This document shows positions 1-12,421 of a stretch of DNA of 64,000 nt, one piece after another. Location of the stretch: contig NC_133295.1 of NCBI RefSeq assembly GCF_005239225.2, forward strand, positions 13,082,001-13,146,000, in the 5' to 3' direction. The notes under the pieces are model-generated. The model saw only the letters and a program-made list of their open reading frames with translations. It did not search any database and was not told where the DNA came from. This DNA is from Populus alba (lineage: Eukaryota > Streptophyta > Magnoliopsida > Malpighiales > Salicaceae). A program made the position numbers and the translations under genes. Position 1 is the first letter of the stretch. Every line of letters starts with the position of its first letter.

Positions 1-263
1 TGTGTGGGCAAGTTATATACGCAAGTTCAAGGATAATTTTTTTAAAAACCTAACAATGTTGAAAATAGACTTGATGACTCGAGACTCGATTCGGACTTGA
101 TTTGAGATTAAACTAACCAAATAGGGATTTAGTAGAAGAAAAGCTACATCTTAATCTGAGCATAATCTAATAATTAGATCTAAAATTATATTTTATTTTT
201 GAGATTTCATGCGTTTGACGTGTTCATACTTCTTTGTGGGAATTGCTTTATCTAAATTTAAAA

Positions 264-600
264 CTATGCAGTAACTCGTATATTTAAAAAGCAATTTGAT
301 TGTGCAGAAGTTGAAACATCCCCTAGAAAATTCTGCAGAACTTGAAAAGGATCAGTCCAGAAGAAGCAAGGATTGGTACCAGCAACTCCCATTTTAGCCA
401 ACACAGCAGCACAAGATCTAGACAGCAGCTTCTTGATAGCAGCCACTACCACAGACATGGATGGAATCAAGAGATTGGCTCAATGATCAGGCGAATAGCT
501 GCCTGGGAGCAGTCAATATCAAGAACAACGCTCCGAAATTTCAAGTCCTAAGCATGCAGAAGACCTTGCCTCATGGCTTGTAACTCAGCCACCAATAAAA
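264..600 (-). pseudogene. RNase H-domain remnant of a non-LTR retroelement
   Basis: Read on the minus strand, two frames give pieces typical of the RNase H-like domain found in plant LINE-type polyproteins and related 'RVT_3' proteins. The upstream piece (about 493-600) reads AELQAMRQGLLHA, a stop, then LKFRSVVLDIDCSQAAIRLI. The downstream piece (about 264-470) reads CAAVLAKMGVAG followed by a Trp-Asp-containing tail, as at the C-terminal end of such domains. The frame changes between the two pieces and contains stops, so this is not a functional gene. No reverse transcriptase is visible nearby; if present it would lie outside the window or has been lost. The assignment rests on motif resemblance only. 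Confidence 0.45.
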
Positions 601-1615
601 CCAGTAAAAACTAGATATCTATTTTCCTGCTGTGTTTCTGATCGAAAGCCAATTCCACATCCCCTGGACGACTTTCCTAAGCAATCCACCTCTCATAGAA
701 ACAGGCAAGGATAAAAATTTGATCTATGTTTAAAAAAACATGCACCTAAAAAAAAAAAAGAAAAAAGAAAAAACCCTACAGGATAAAATGTTGTGTCTGG
801 AAATCCATTGATGACCATCACCTACTAAGAAGCCTTCTCCTATAAAAGTAGGAAGAGATGACGATGGTAAAGATTCTTGTTGGTTACAAGATAACATCGT
901 TGTGCCAATCTATTCTAGTCAGTTTGCAGATTCCACCCAGGATGGCAAGGACTTAAGATCTAGTTGATTTTCAAATTAAATTTGATAAAAATTAACTCGA
1001 TTATATCTATTAAACTCGATATGTTTATTTGTAACACGATCAATTTAGTGCTTGACTTTAATGTTTTTAAAAATCTTGAAATAACATCGTTTTAAAATTA
1101 GTATGATACGACTACTCTTTTTATTCAACCTGATAGGTCAAGTTATAACCCGTAACCCAAACAACCCCAACAACCTATTCAACTTTATTTTTCTTTAAAT
1201 CTTGAGATGATATTATTTTTAAATTGACAAGGTCAAGGTGACCATTCCAACCTGTAATCCAAACTTGAGACCAATTCATAGAACATGCGAGGTTTAGTAA
1301 CTTTGGCAGAACCTCCGATTCACATGTGCCTGTTATGTTTCTGGTTCCTATTCTTTTTCTTGTAATTACGTGCACATGACATGCTGCGGCTGTAATGGAG
1401 ATTAGTGAACAAATTGCATTTTGATAACCACAAAATTCCAAAGACTACAAAATTATCACGCTTCGAATAACTCACAGGGTTCAACTTATTATTTCTGACA
1501 AGTCAATGATATTATTCAATAATATAAAGGGAACACTTCATTGATGATATCATCATACAGCCTAACATCTCAAACAGGGGAGAACTGGCAAAGGAAAGAA
1601 AAGGTGAGAATTTGT
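601..1615. other. Intergenic, no gene seen
   Basis: AT-rich sequence downstream of the ArgJ gene. I see no long open frame and no RNA gene. The stretch around 1000-1260, with its repeated 'aaccc' words, resembles dispersed non-coding repeat DNA, but I cannot assign it. Confidence 0.4.
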
Positions 1616-4600
1616 CTATGTTGTGTATTCAGCATTTATTTTGACATAATCATAACTTAAATCACAGCCCCAGGCTTGCCCGCTTCCTGGTCCATCACCT
1701 GTGGAAAAAAACAGATACACAGACCATCAAATATGTTAAACTCAGAGGGTGCAGCAAGTAAAACATTGCTTCTTAATTGACATGGATCTAAGGTTATTGA
1801 AAGTTCCTGGAATGAGCAGCTCATCGGCAGTAATGTGTAGGGAAAACTGCATGAGCCTTTACGTGTTGTGCAAATGAGTTTGCTAAATTAAATAGCATGG
1901 TAGCTTTTGCGTGGTGGTTATTATTAAAGCAATGGCAAATTAGCAGATAGAGCAGGCCAGAAACATTAGATTTCTTGTTGTATGAGAAGAGTTTGCCTTT
2001 GAACATGAAGTGGAATCAATAAAAGAAGGAAAATACCGGCATGGTACGTAAATGATCCACAAATGTTTCAGAAGCTTACCCACGGATATGTAGATTCCAA
2101 CCGTGCCATGGATCTCACCAGCCTTCCTAAGATAGTTACTGGCCGCAGACCTGAAAATCTCCAGTCATCAATAATTGGAATAAAATGGAAAAGGATAGCA
2201 ATGATACGCTCAAATAAGATGGAAAACAAGAACTCGTCACCTTGAAGATAAAAAAGATGTTTTCATTTACAGAAGCAGGCCCAATTCTCACCTGTCAAAT
2301 GAAAGTGGTTGCCCATTATCCATCAGCAAAATATCTCCCAGCATAATACGAAGATCGTTTTGGTGGAAAGGAATTCCTGCATAGCCAGCAGCAGCAGCAA
2401 TGCGTCCCCAGTTTGGATCTCTGCCATAAACAGCTGCCTGGTATAATCATTGACTGCAAGTTAGACATAATGAAGTTGACGCATCAACAGATGATGTTTT
2501 GAGTTCTGATATCATGCCTTGACAAGAGAAGACGATGCTACTGAGCGTGCAATTTTTGCTGCCTTCGCCTCACTTTCTGCCCCAGTTACTGTGACCTACA
2601 CAGCCAAGTCACAACTAGCTGAAATTTTCAACGATTTTCAGATAAATTAGGTTTGTTCCAGGAGAAAGCTGTCAAATGCTCAATATATATATTCCTAGAA
2701 CCATCTTATTCTAATTGTGGAAGATCATAATGTCCTGGGGATAGGAATCAGGGATAAGAATCAGCTATTCTGTCAAGAGTTGTGCGCAAACCAAGTTTTG
2801 CATTAGTTAAATGTTATGCTGGGCATAAATTAGCTTCAATTTCTTAGATGTCTGTTAGTGCCGGTACTGTAATTAAAAACCTTGGCTAATCAAGTATGTA
2901 CAATCTTTAAGACGAGAAGCAAACCTCAATTAGACATGTAGCTCCTTCTCCATCCCAAGCTATTGATTTTGCAAGACCTTGCATTACCTGAGAATAGTTG
3001 TTTTTTTTAAAAAAATTTAGACTTCATACAAGATATAATCTAAATAACTACAAGGTCCCTATACAATCACGGGCTAGCCCATAACCCTTTCAACACCAAA
3101 TCCTAACAAGTTTCCATGATTGTTGCAGAAAATTAGTGAGAGTTTATGTTAGAGAGGATATAGCCACAGAGCATAGTTAATATATTCATCTTTATTTATA
3201 TAAAAAATAGCCACAGAACAGAGAAATACGTTATCAAATGATGAATATGAAAAGGGAAAGACAGAGATGTTATAGATAGTTTACAGTTAACATAAAATAA
3301 ATGATTGTTGGTGAGAGGGAATGCTTGATAAACTTGAGAATGATTTTAGAGTTATAAAGCTTAGTTCAGAAAATAACAAGGACAAAACTATTATGTTTGG
3401 TTGTTTGGCAATTAAGTAAATGCTGAACCATCGAGGGTGAATAAAAAGTTGCATGGCAGCCAAACTTACAGCATCAAGGCATGCTTGAAGTTGCATTGCC
3501 TCATGGCAGTTTATGTTAGATATTGAGATTGATCCAGATAATCCGCTAGCCAAAGCAATGACTGTATCATTTGTACTTGTATCCCCATCTACCTGTAGCA
3601 AACAAGTGTGAATCAGCCCAATAAACTAAAACCACAATCCAATTGTTTAGTGAAGAAAACTTTGTATGCCTTTTCAATGAAAGGAAGCCTTGCTAAACAA
3701 GAAGCAATGCAATTCAAGTGTGCACTAAGGTATCGCATGTATAAAAATTACCATTTGCAATCAAACTGAGCATGAATATGATTGTACTTGAAAGAAAGAA
3801 ATGATGATCACACTCCATGAATGGATAGACATTCAGGTATATTAGAACAAAACAATAGAAAACTTTTGTCATAAAAGAGCATTATACAAAACCAGAATGA
3901 ATATTAAAATTATGTGGTCTTATGGATACATTGAAATTCATATCTGAGTTAAGTTCACAATGCTATTGTCAGCCACCGATGTCTACAGCTACAGTTTGAT
4001 AGAGTCAGGAAACCATCTTAACATTTCTCTAATTAATCCAGCAGGAAAACTCTGGGGAAAAAAATGACCTGCCATTATAGTCTCAGCATTAAATTTTTCA
4101 GGCAATAGGGAGTAGGGACCACATAAAATCTAGCTCCAGTTCAACATTAGCCAACTTAATGAAACCAGTGCAGAACTTTAGAAACAGGCAGTACAAAAGC
4201 CATATGTAACATACAGTTATTTGGTTAAAACTCCGATTCACTGAAATCTGCACCATCTTTCTCCAAACATCACTGTTGACAAGGGCATCAGTCGTTATAA
4301 CCTGCAAAAGATGGTATTGTCAAAGAATAGAATGATAAAGTGTGCTTTCCCAGAAAAATTGAGAGAAGCAGTGGAGGAGACATACACCGAGCATGGTGGC
4401 CATATTTGGGTGGATCATCCCAGAACCTTTGGCCATTCCCCCAACTTTTATATTTGTCCCTCCAACCTGAGGCATTTAACAAATTGTAATACCCTGCCTT
4501 TCTGCTATGAATTCATATTAAAAAAGCATGAATTACAAGGAAGTATCTCTCAAAAGGTCGAAGTTCTGTGTTCAGAAAATGCTGTCATCCAAGTGGAAAA

Positions 4601-7244
4601 TGAGTAACATGTAAAGGCAGTGGACTAGCTTTTGAACACCAATAAAATATGTACAATTAATGCTTACTGATCACAATTGAATAATATAATTGTTGAACAC
4701 TTTTCAAAGCTCCACCCTTCTTTTTAAAGTTGGCATAAGATGCATTGGTATTCAAGCAATGATTTTGGATACTCTTAATGTTTCTCCCTTTTTCTTTAGA
4801 ACAGAATACTCTTTACGTTGATGATCCGAAATTAAAGCATAGATCAATTTAACAAAGGAATAGAATGAGAAAGTCATGGTAGTGTTGTACATAGACAGAG
4901 TAAAGTTATGGTGGTTTATATCCAACAAGAAGCAAGATCACCAGCTCTTTAAGAACAACTTTTCACATACCTGAGACTCAACGGCCACACTCTTGCTTAC
5001 AAGGTCAGTAGTTGTGATTGCGACAGCTGCAGAACCTGCCCTGCATATGCACTGAATATCATTTTTTTTCAAAATGGAAATAACACCTGTTGAGGCAATT
5101 ATTGAGAACTAGAACCTATCTATATGATAAATGTCACACCTGGACAAGGATAAGAGAGTAAATACAATTGGGTTGTTCAACAAATATGGGAGCTCATAAC
5201 TTTTAAACTAAATAACAGATAGTAGAAATGTACCCTTCAATGGATGGAGATAAAGAGTTAACCAGTTTTGGAAGCGAATTTAGAAGTGCTCCCTGCACAG
5301 TTCATCACAAAAAATAAGCTGCATGGCACAGAGCACATCAACAGAGCAGCGTAGCAGGCTTACAAACTTATTGACAGTAGAATCAATCATCCATACCTTC
5401 TTTATTCTTTGACCTATGATACCAGTGGATTCAATCAAAACTTCCTCTGGCTTCAATTTAAGTAACTGAAGATAAAAGGCACAAAATGAGAAGTGAATAA
5501 GGATTCAGTTAAAACATGATTTTCATGAAATTGAGATTTCAACTCAAAGATTGAATACCATAGCAAGGGCACCAGCAGATTCTAGCACATCTTGGTAGCC
5601 TGCATCACCCTGGATGTGGATGGTACGTATCTTAATCATGTAAGACTCAGCACACTCATATTAGCAGTAAAGTGACATTAACTAAAGGAATTCCTAAGTT
5701 TTCTATGCTTACAAGCTAAGATCAGTTCATTCTTGGACAAACATATGGAAATATGAAAAACAATATTGCACATGGACCATCCAGCTATGTGGGCGAAACT
5801 TACTGTTGCTGCATTTGCTTGACCAGCATTTATCAACACTGCACGTGCCTGATGCAAAATCATGCCATCAACTTATGATTAGAGAATTGAACCAAGATAA
5901 GAAATCACGGTATAAATAATAATAGAATGTATTAAAAAAGCTACTTGTCCACGTATAACAATGGTGTTGGATTAAAGAGCATTTGAAATCCAAAAAAACC
6001 AAAATGCCGTGAAAGCATGCACCCGATGGCCTACAAAGTTGTATCAAAATAATGTCGAAATAGTTGAGCGACACCTAGCAGATTCAAAGTTAAAGTATCT
6101 ACTACTGCCGGTGAAAAAGATAACATCTAAATCATGTCTACTAGACAGTGTAGGTCATTCTTTCAAAAGAATAAAAAAAGAAAAAAAAAGCAAAAGAAGA
6201 GGAAAAGCAATTAAATACAAGCAATGCAAAAATAAGACTCTGGCTTACTGTTTTTGAGATATCTAATGCATTTTTACAGTATAATACTGGTGCAGCTGCA
6301 ACCATGTTGGTAGTGAATGCCCCTGGAGATAAAAAGAATATGAAATACCAGTTCTCAGATCAAATAATCTAATTTCTTTCATGATGCCAATAATTTGTCC
6401 ATCACAAGCAAAGCAATTCAAGCGGTTTAACCTATCTACCTAGAGAAAAATAATCACCATAACCTCAAACCTAAAAGTCCATAACAACATGTAAAACACA
6501 TAATATCCACTAAAATGTGAAACCTTTACCTGCAGCTGTAGCGTCAACATCACAAGTAACAAGCGCAAGATCAGGCTTCTCTCCTTTGGCACGCAATCCA
6601 CCATATATTCCTGCCGCTTTGAACCCCTTTGCAGCAGTAACTCCCCCAGGAATCTATCCTCACAAAAGTTGCAAACTTGGTCACCATTTCATGAAAATCA
6701 AATAAAGACGCCCTGTTAACTAAAAGCTCTTCAAGAATAATAACCAAAAAATAAAATAAAATAAAATATTAGATAAAATTCCATCTTGATTCTAGCATTA
6801 ATCGTTAAGGTAATTAACTCGTAATTAATCAAAAACTCATTATGATTTTCATGCACTAACATTTTTGGTCATCTCAAGAACAAAACCAGAAAAAACCCAT
6901 CAATGCTAACACCATCTTGAGACTAGAAAATGCAGAATAACAATCAAATACTAATAAAATCTTCATCTTGAAAATGTTAACCAAACAAAGAAATCAATAA
7001 AAAAATAACGGGCAAAACTTACTTGCTGCCATGGTCCTTCAGGAAGAAAAATAGGAGCAGCAGGTATATAATTAGAGGCCTCACTCATGCTTGATGACGA
7101 TGAAGCAGCCACTGCAAATACCTTAAAGCTTCTCTTACTCAAACCCAAAGTCCTCAAAACCTGCAAATTATTAAGCTTTGAGGAGCCATGAAGTTCAGGG
7201 AACTTTAGAGAGGAAAAGTGATGAGGAGGAGCACAAGTATGCAT
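1616..7244 (-). CDS. ArgJ: Arginine biosynthesis bifunctional protein ArgJ, chloroplastic
   Basis: Ornithine/glutamate N-acetyltransferase: moves the acetyl group from N-acetylornithine to glutamate (and can use acetyl-CoA) in plastid arginine synthesis. Sixteen exons join in frame to 481 aa: 7023-7244, 6530-6653, 6249-6322, 5804-5848, 5559-5609, 5397-5465, 5234-5292, 4971-5040, 4386-4466, 4215-4301, 3470-3592, 2925-2987, 2518-2595, 2292-2437, 2080-2150, 1616-1698. Residues 1-60 are Ser-rich and basic, as in a transit peptide; the conserved body begins at [32 protein letters not shown] in exon 9 holds the Ala-Thr self-cleavage site whose Thr is the nucleophile. Later hallmarks are [26 protein letters not shown] and the end NAEYTT. 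The ATG at 7244 is chosen because [10 protein letters not shown] matches the family start; the frame upstream lacks an ATG. Intron 13 has a GC donor. Confidence 0.93.
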
Positions 7245-7339
7245 CTTTTGGGAAGTGGCGGCGAATGCAGAAGCTGAAACAACCGGCGCCAGTGGTCTTT
7301 TTATACACAGTAGCAGCAGCAGAGTGACCACTGATTGGC

Positions 7340-7360
7340 GGCTTTATATATATATATATG
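7340..7360 (-). promoter_or_regulatory. Probable TATA region of ArgJ
   Basis: A run of alternating TA (ending in TATAAAG on the minus strand) lies about 100 bp upstream of the ArgJ ATG, a normal distance for a plant core promoter. A second TATA-like word occurs near 7300. The position is inferred from sequence alone. Confidence 0.4.
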
Positions 7361-7399
7361 GAACTTTGAAGGGTGTTTTCTTAAAAAATTGTTTTGAAT

Positions 7400-9198
7400 T
7401 TATTTATTTATTTTATGGTGATTACTGAAACGTGGATTTAACGCTAATTAAATTAATTATGTTCTGATTCCTCCCTGACTGGTAAAGAAGATTGATTTTC
7501 GGGTAAACTATATTTTTATCCTTGTAGATTTATCAATGCTTCAATTTTACACCTATAGTTTGAATCTTCTTAATATCACCCCCCTTTTTCTTTTTCTTTT
7601 TTTCTCAAAAAGATTCAATTTGGTCTTCACTACTAAATAACTAACAAAAGATTTGAAACATTTTGCAGTTTCTTCATCTCTAATTCAGTAAGAAATGAAC
7701 CATTCATGCCATTATTTTTTCTTCATCTATCTATACGTATAATAAATCTTCCACAGAGAAAGGAAAACAATCTTATATGTGTGGTTTTATGGGTTTTTTT
7801 ATTATATATATTTTCGTTTTTGGTGTAGCCATCCCATGTTAAATGTTACTAAATCTCTCGATCTTTTTTATTTTTTATATAATATTGTCTAAAGTAATGT
7901 GATTATATTCAACTATTTTATTAAACAAAAATCATTAGGGTTGGTTTACTTTTGTTTCAAATTAATTTACATAATAATATTAAATAGATTTTCTTTCGGT
8001 AGAAGTAATGATTCATTAAGTTTCACCTCAATGAGAATTTCATGCATTCTTTTTTTTTTTAATTATTATTATTAGAGTGGGTATTCTGGTCAGTTTGTGC
8101 GCATATAAGTCATGAAGTTAACAACCATGTAAATCTTCAATAATTTTAAAGTTTATGAGACTCGAATTAGTGATATTTTGGATTATATTTTTTATTTATT
8201 TTTTAATTGATACACGTGTGGTTGTTTTTGTCCATTTGATTTGGATTGAATTAATATTTAAAAATATTCATTTATTACATCTTAAGAATTGTAAAAGTAT
8301 TGTGTTTTTTTTGTTTTGTTTTTTCCATTCAAAGCGTGTTGATTTTTATTTCAAATGGATTTATGTTGTGTTTTAAGAGCAAAACCTACTCTAACAAATA
8401 ATATTTTTTCTTGACAAAAAATATATAAAATGACTGGATTTATAATTTATGGTTTTATTGATTATAGTAAGCATTTTTGCAATTGAATAAATTTTAGGGT
8501 AATTGTATGCAAATTGTGTTTCTTTTAGTAACAAAAAAAAAAAAACAGATTGTCAAGAGTTGGTCAATATAAAAAAAGAGAGTCACTCTATCTTTCGAAG
8601 AAATTATGTTTTTTATGCGATTTGTATGGAACATGCTACACCCTATACTTTCTGGGCAGATTGGTTGGCCTCCTTCTTTGACCACCAGGGAGAAATGCGC
8701 ATGCATTTGTAAGAAATTTGTTGCAAGAAAAGGGCATACATGTACCAATGGTGTAATACTTCTAAGATTCTTTTTCTCAGCTATTGATTTATTACTTCAT
8801 GCTATTGACTTCGACTAAGCCATCACCTCACCTTTTTATTCGCCTTCTGTGGTTCTGCATTTTCCGCTAGTCATCTTGAATCGGTCACTTTTTTCATGAA
8901 TTATCGTTATAACATTCTCATTTTGTCTCTTCAATAGGGTTTTATGTAGTTCATAATTTACTTCTTCTTTCTATCATGTTGTGTATATGCAGCTCGACAT
9001 TTAGAACTGAGTTCCCACACGTCTGCAACAGCTACAGTGCATGGGTTTAGGGGTCTGGATTTGTCAATCTCTAAACTTCTACCAAGCAAGCGGTGATCAG
9101 TGATGACAATTTGAGTTCCTCTTTTTGGTTCTGGTATTTTGGAACATTTACTCCCACATGTAGACCTACTGAAGCTGTAGTTTTCCAAGATATTTGCT
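7400..9198. other. AT-rich intergenic region upstream of ArgJ
   Basis: Contains the 5' flank of ArgJ and low-complexity A/T runs. Short open frames around 8500-8820 and 9090-9420 occur on both strands and show no recognisable domain. I see no gene here. Confidence 0.4.
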
Positions 9199-9578
9199 TA
9201 ATCTCTGTATTTTGTGGTGTATATAAAAAATTAACAGTTCTAGTGTTCTTGTTCATGACACTGGTGAACCATGCCAGGATGCACATTTCACCCTTAAGAT
9301 CGAAAGGTACAAATAAGAGAGTTCGCTTCTGTATATGGTGTGGCTGTGTGAGAAAATCTCCATGCATCTTGGCTGGGAAGTATTATATTTCTGTAACTTG
9401 GACTGCCATTTATAGAAACTGATGATCGATAATTTTACGAGTATCAGTATGGATTGGTGGGTTTATAATAAGTTCAATTATAATCTCAACGGGGCAATCA
9501 AATTACAATGATCTTTTGCATGATTTACCATAGCATGCTGCATTATGAATTGGTTCACACATCAACCGTGCAAAGTAC

Positions 9579-9976
9579 TGTAGAACTATAAAGAACAACT
9601 TTATGTTTGCTGATAAAAGAGAAAAGAACAAAGAACTAAGTGCACGATGAAAAGAACAAACATAAAGAACTCAGAACTTAATAATTAAGTGTAAAGAACA
9701 AAGAGCAGAATTCAGTTAGTTGGTTACTGCCATCCCATGCCCTTTATTTATAGAGAAAGAAAACAGAATTACAAAAGAAAACAAACACTAGAAACGTACC
9801 AGCCAACTTCTCCTTTATTCAAGGAGATGTTTACAAGTTAGATTAATCCTAGATAAACTTAAAAGAATTCAGAAACATATCCTAATCTAGATAGTAATCT
9901 CAGCTAACAACTAGATAGTCATGCAGTAGATTACTGCTAAGTAATCCTGTTCTAGCTTAGGTACCAAACTTCAACA
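9579..9976 (-). repeat. 3' LTR of element 1
   Basis: 398 bp, TG...CA ends, nearly identical to 14139-14537. A purine-rich tract in the element sense (9977-9991) abuts its start. The pol frame ends 4-6 bases into this LTR. Confidence 0.95.
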
Positions 9977-12421
9977 CTCCTCCTTGGTTCCAAAGCTAGT
10001 AATTCCAATTCTTGCCCTCAGATCTTCAAACCTGATTTTAGCCAACGGTTTGGTGAAAAAATCTGCTAGTTGATCTTCAGAAGTGCAGTAGCATAGTTCC
10101 AGTTCTCCTTCTTGCTGAAACTGCTTGATTGCATGAAATTTAATCTTCATGTGCTTGGTTCTATCATGAAAAACAGAATTTTTAGAAATGGCTATAGCTG
10201 ATGTATTGTCACAAAACAATGTTGTGGGATTTTGTTGATTGCAGTCTAAGTCACTTAGCATCTTCCTCAGCCATATTAGTTGTTTTGCTGCTACATAAGC
10301 AGCTATGTATTCAGCCTCTGCTGTAGAATGTGCCACCATCGATTGTTTCTTTGAATTCCAGCAAAACACATTCTTCCCCACAGCAAAACAGTAGCCTGAA
10401 GTACTCATCATTCCTTCATCACTCCCTCCCCAGTCACTATCTGAAAATCCAACAAGATTGATTGAGCTGGACTTCTCAAAATGGATGCCAAAACCTGCAG
10501 TCCCTCTCAAATATCTTAATACTCTCTTAGCTGCCACAAAGTGGTTTTGACTTGGATCTTGCATGAACCTGGAAAGATAATTCACAGCAAATTGAATGTC
10601 AGGACGTGTGGCTGTTAAATACAGCAAACTTCCAATTAGACTCCTGTAAATTTTCCCATCAGCTTTTGGTGATCCATCCTCTTTCATTAGCTTCTGTCCC
10701 TGTATCATAGGTGTGCTCACTGGTTTACAATTGCTCATTGCAAAGTTGTCCAGTATTTTCAAGGAAAAACGTTTTTGACAAAGAAAGTAACCTTGATTAG
10801 TTTGAGTTACTTCCATTCCTAAAAAATATGTCAACAAACCAAGTTCATTCATCTCAAACATGTCTTTCATGTTAGTTTTGAATTCCTCTACAAGCTGCTC
10901 CTTGTCCCCTGTGATTAGCAAATCATCAACATAAACTGATACAATTAGTTTATGTCCAGCAGCATGTTTCACATATAAAGTTACCTCATTCATGCTCTTG
11001 TTAAATCCCAAGCTTAAAAGATGATTATCCAGCCTGCTATACCAAGCTCTAGGAGCTTGTTTCAATCCATACAATGCCTTCTTCAGTAAATAAACCTTGT
11101 TTGTTGAATTTGATTTTTCAAAACCAGCAGGCTGCTCAACATAAATCTCTTCATATAGCATACCATTCAAAAATGCAGATTTAACATCCAATTGAAATAT
11201 ATACCAACCGTTTTGTGCTGCTAGAGCAAGCAGGAGCTTCATTGTTTCATGTCTGGAATCTGGAGCAAAAGTTTCTGTGAAGTCGATCCCAGCCTCTTGT
11301 GAATATCCTTTCACTACAAGTCTGGCTTTATGCTTGTTGATCTTACCATCTGCATTTAATTTTGTTTTGAAAATCCATTTCACTCCAATTACCTTCTTAT
11401 GAGTTGGTCTGTCAACTAGCATCCATGTTTGATTTTTGTCTATCATTGCTAGCTCCTCCTTCATTGCTGCTACCCAAACTTGAGAATTCATAGCTTCCTC
11501 AACATCTACAGGTTCTGCCTCAGCTACATTGCACCTGCTATAGATATCTGATAGAGATCTAGTCCCTTTTACTGGTTGATCATCAATATTCTCTGCAGCA
11601 TCCCACTCACTTTGTTGCTCATTATTCCCAGCAACATCTGATTGTTGATCAATCATGTTTGCAGCATCTAACTTATCTTGTTGCATCTGTTTTGATCCTT
11701 CACCCGATAAACTTTTCCAATCCCAAGCAGCATTTTCTACCACTTTGACATTTCTAGCAACCACAACTTTGTTAGAATTCATATCATAAATTTTATAAGC
11801 CTTAGATGTTGTACTATAGCCTATAAAGATCCCCACATCAGCCTTTTGGTCAAGTTTTCTTCTTCTCACTTCAGGTTTCAAAACATAACAAATGCTGCCA
11901 AATACCTTTAGATGATCAATACTAGGTTTAAAACCATACCAGAGTTCATAAGGAGTTTTATCTGCTAAAACTCTTGAAGCCATTCGATTTATAAGATATG
12001 ATGCTGTGTTTACTGCTTCTGCCCAGAAATTCAATGGCAGCTTCTTCTCATATAACAAACATCTTGCCATCTCCATCAAAGTTCGGTTTCTTCTTTCACT
12101 TACACCATTCTGCTGTGGTGTGTAAGGAACAGTCAGCTGGTGTTTAATCCCTTCTTTAGCCAGGTATGCTTCAAATTGTCGAGAGGTATACTCTCCTCCA
12201 TTGTCAGATCTCAATATCTTCAATTTGTTTCCTGTTTCTAGTTCCACTGCTGCCTTAAACTTGACAAACTCAGCAAACACATCAGATTTGGATTTTAGAA
12301 AATAAACCCAGCAGAACCTGCTAAAATCATCAATAAACAGAAGAAAATACTTTGAACCATTTAATGATTCATTGTGCATAGGTCCACACACATCTGTGTG
12401 TACAAGTTGGAGTCTTGACAC
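9971..12421 (-). CDS. Element 1 pol: integrase, reverse transcriptase, RNase H
   Basis: 816-residue frame of a copia polyprotein. The integrase core shows D10, D73 and E109, with 35 residues between the last two (VHTDVCGP, SDNGGEY, QQNGVSERRNRT). The reverse transcriptase follows, with the VKWIFKTK block, QLDVKSAFLNG and the catalytic YVDD near residue 497. RNase H has the STAEAEY block near residue 700, then CDNTSAI and FTKPL. The frame stops at TGA 9971-9973, inside the 3' LTR. The ATG at the upstream end is only the first Met after a frameshift; the natural product would continue from the gag-pro frame. One oddity is DSRHETM where most copia elements have a V-A-R-L-E-T-like sequence. Confidence 0.9.
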   Translation of the reverse strand: MSRLQLVHTDVCGPMHNESLNGSKYFLLFIDDFSRFCWVYFLKSKSDVFAEFVKFKAAVELETGNKLKILRSDNGGEYTSRQFEAYLAKEGIKHQLTVPYTPQQNGVSERRNRTLMEMARCLLYEKKLPLNFWAEAVNTASYLINRMASRVLADKTPYELWYGFKPSIDHLKVFGSICYVLKPEVRRRKLDQKADVGIFIGYSTTSKAYKIYDMNSNKVVVARNVKVVENAAWDWKSLSGEGSKQMQQDKLDAANMIDQQSDVAGNNEQQSEWDAAENIDDQPVKGTRSLSDIYSRCNVAEAEPVDVEEAMNSQVWVAAMKEELAMIDKNQTWMLVDRPTHKKVIGVKWIFKTKLNADGKINKHKARLVVKGYSQEAGIDFTETFAPDSRHETMKLLLALAAQNGWYIFQLDVKSAFLNGMLYEEIYVEQPAGFEKSNSTNKVYLLKKALYGLKQAPRAWYSRLDNHLLSLGFNKSMNEVTLYVKHAAGHKLIVSVYVDDLLITGDKEQLVEEFKTNMKDMFEMNELGLLTYFLGMEVTQTNQGYFLCQKRFSLKILDNFAMSNCKPVSTPMIQGQKLMKEDGSPKADGKIYRSLIGSLLYLTATRPDIQFAVNYLSRFMQDPSQNHFVAAKRVLRYLRGTAGFGIHFEKSSSINLVGFSDSDWGGSDEGMMSTSGYCFAVGKNVFCWNSKKQSMVAHSTAEAEYIAAYVAAKQLIWLRKMLSDLDCNQQNPTTLFCDNTSAIAISKNSVFHDRTKHMKIKFHAIKQFQQEGELELCYCTSEDQLADFFTKPLAKIRFEDLRARIGITSFGTKEEC

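Noticed and set aside
7245..7331. N-terminal extension of ArgJ upstream of the ATG
   Set aside because: The frame is open but starts from GTG, overlaps the TATA-containing region, and the ATG at 7244 matches the known start of the family.
8494..9422. Open frames of 69-109 codons on both strands
   Set aside because: No recognisable domain, mutual overlap on opposite strands, and ordinary AT-rich composition.
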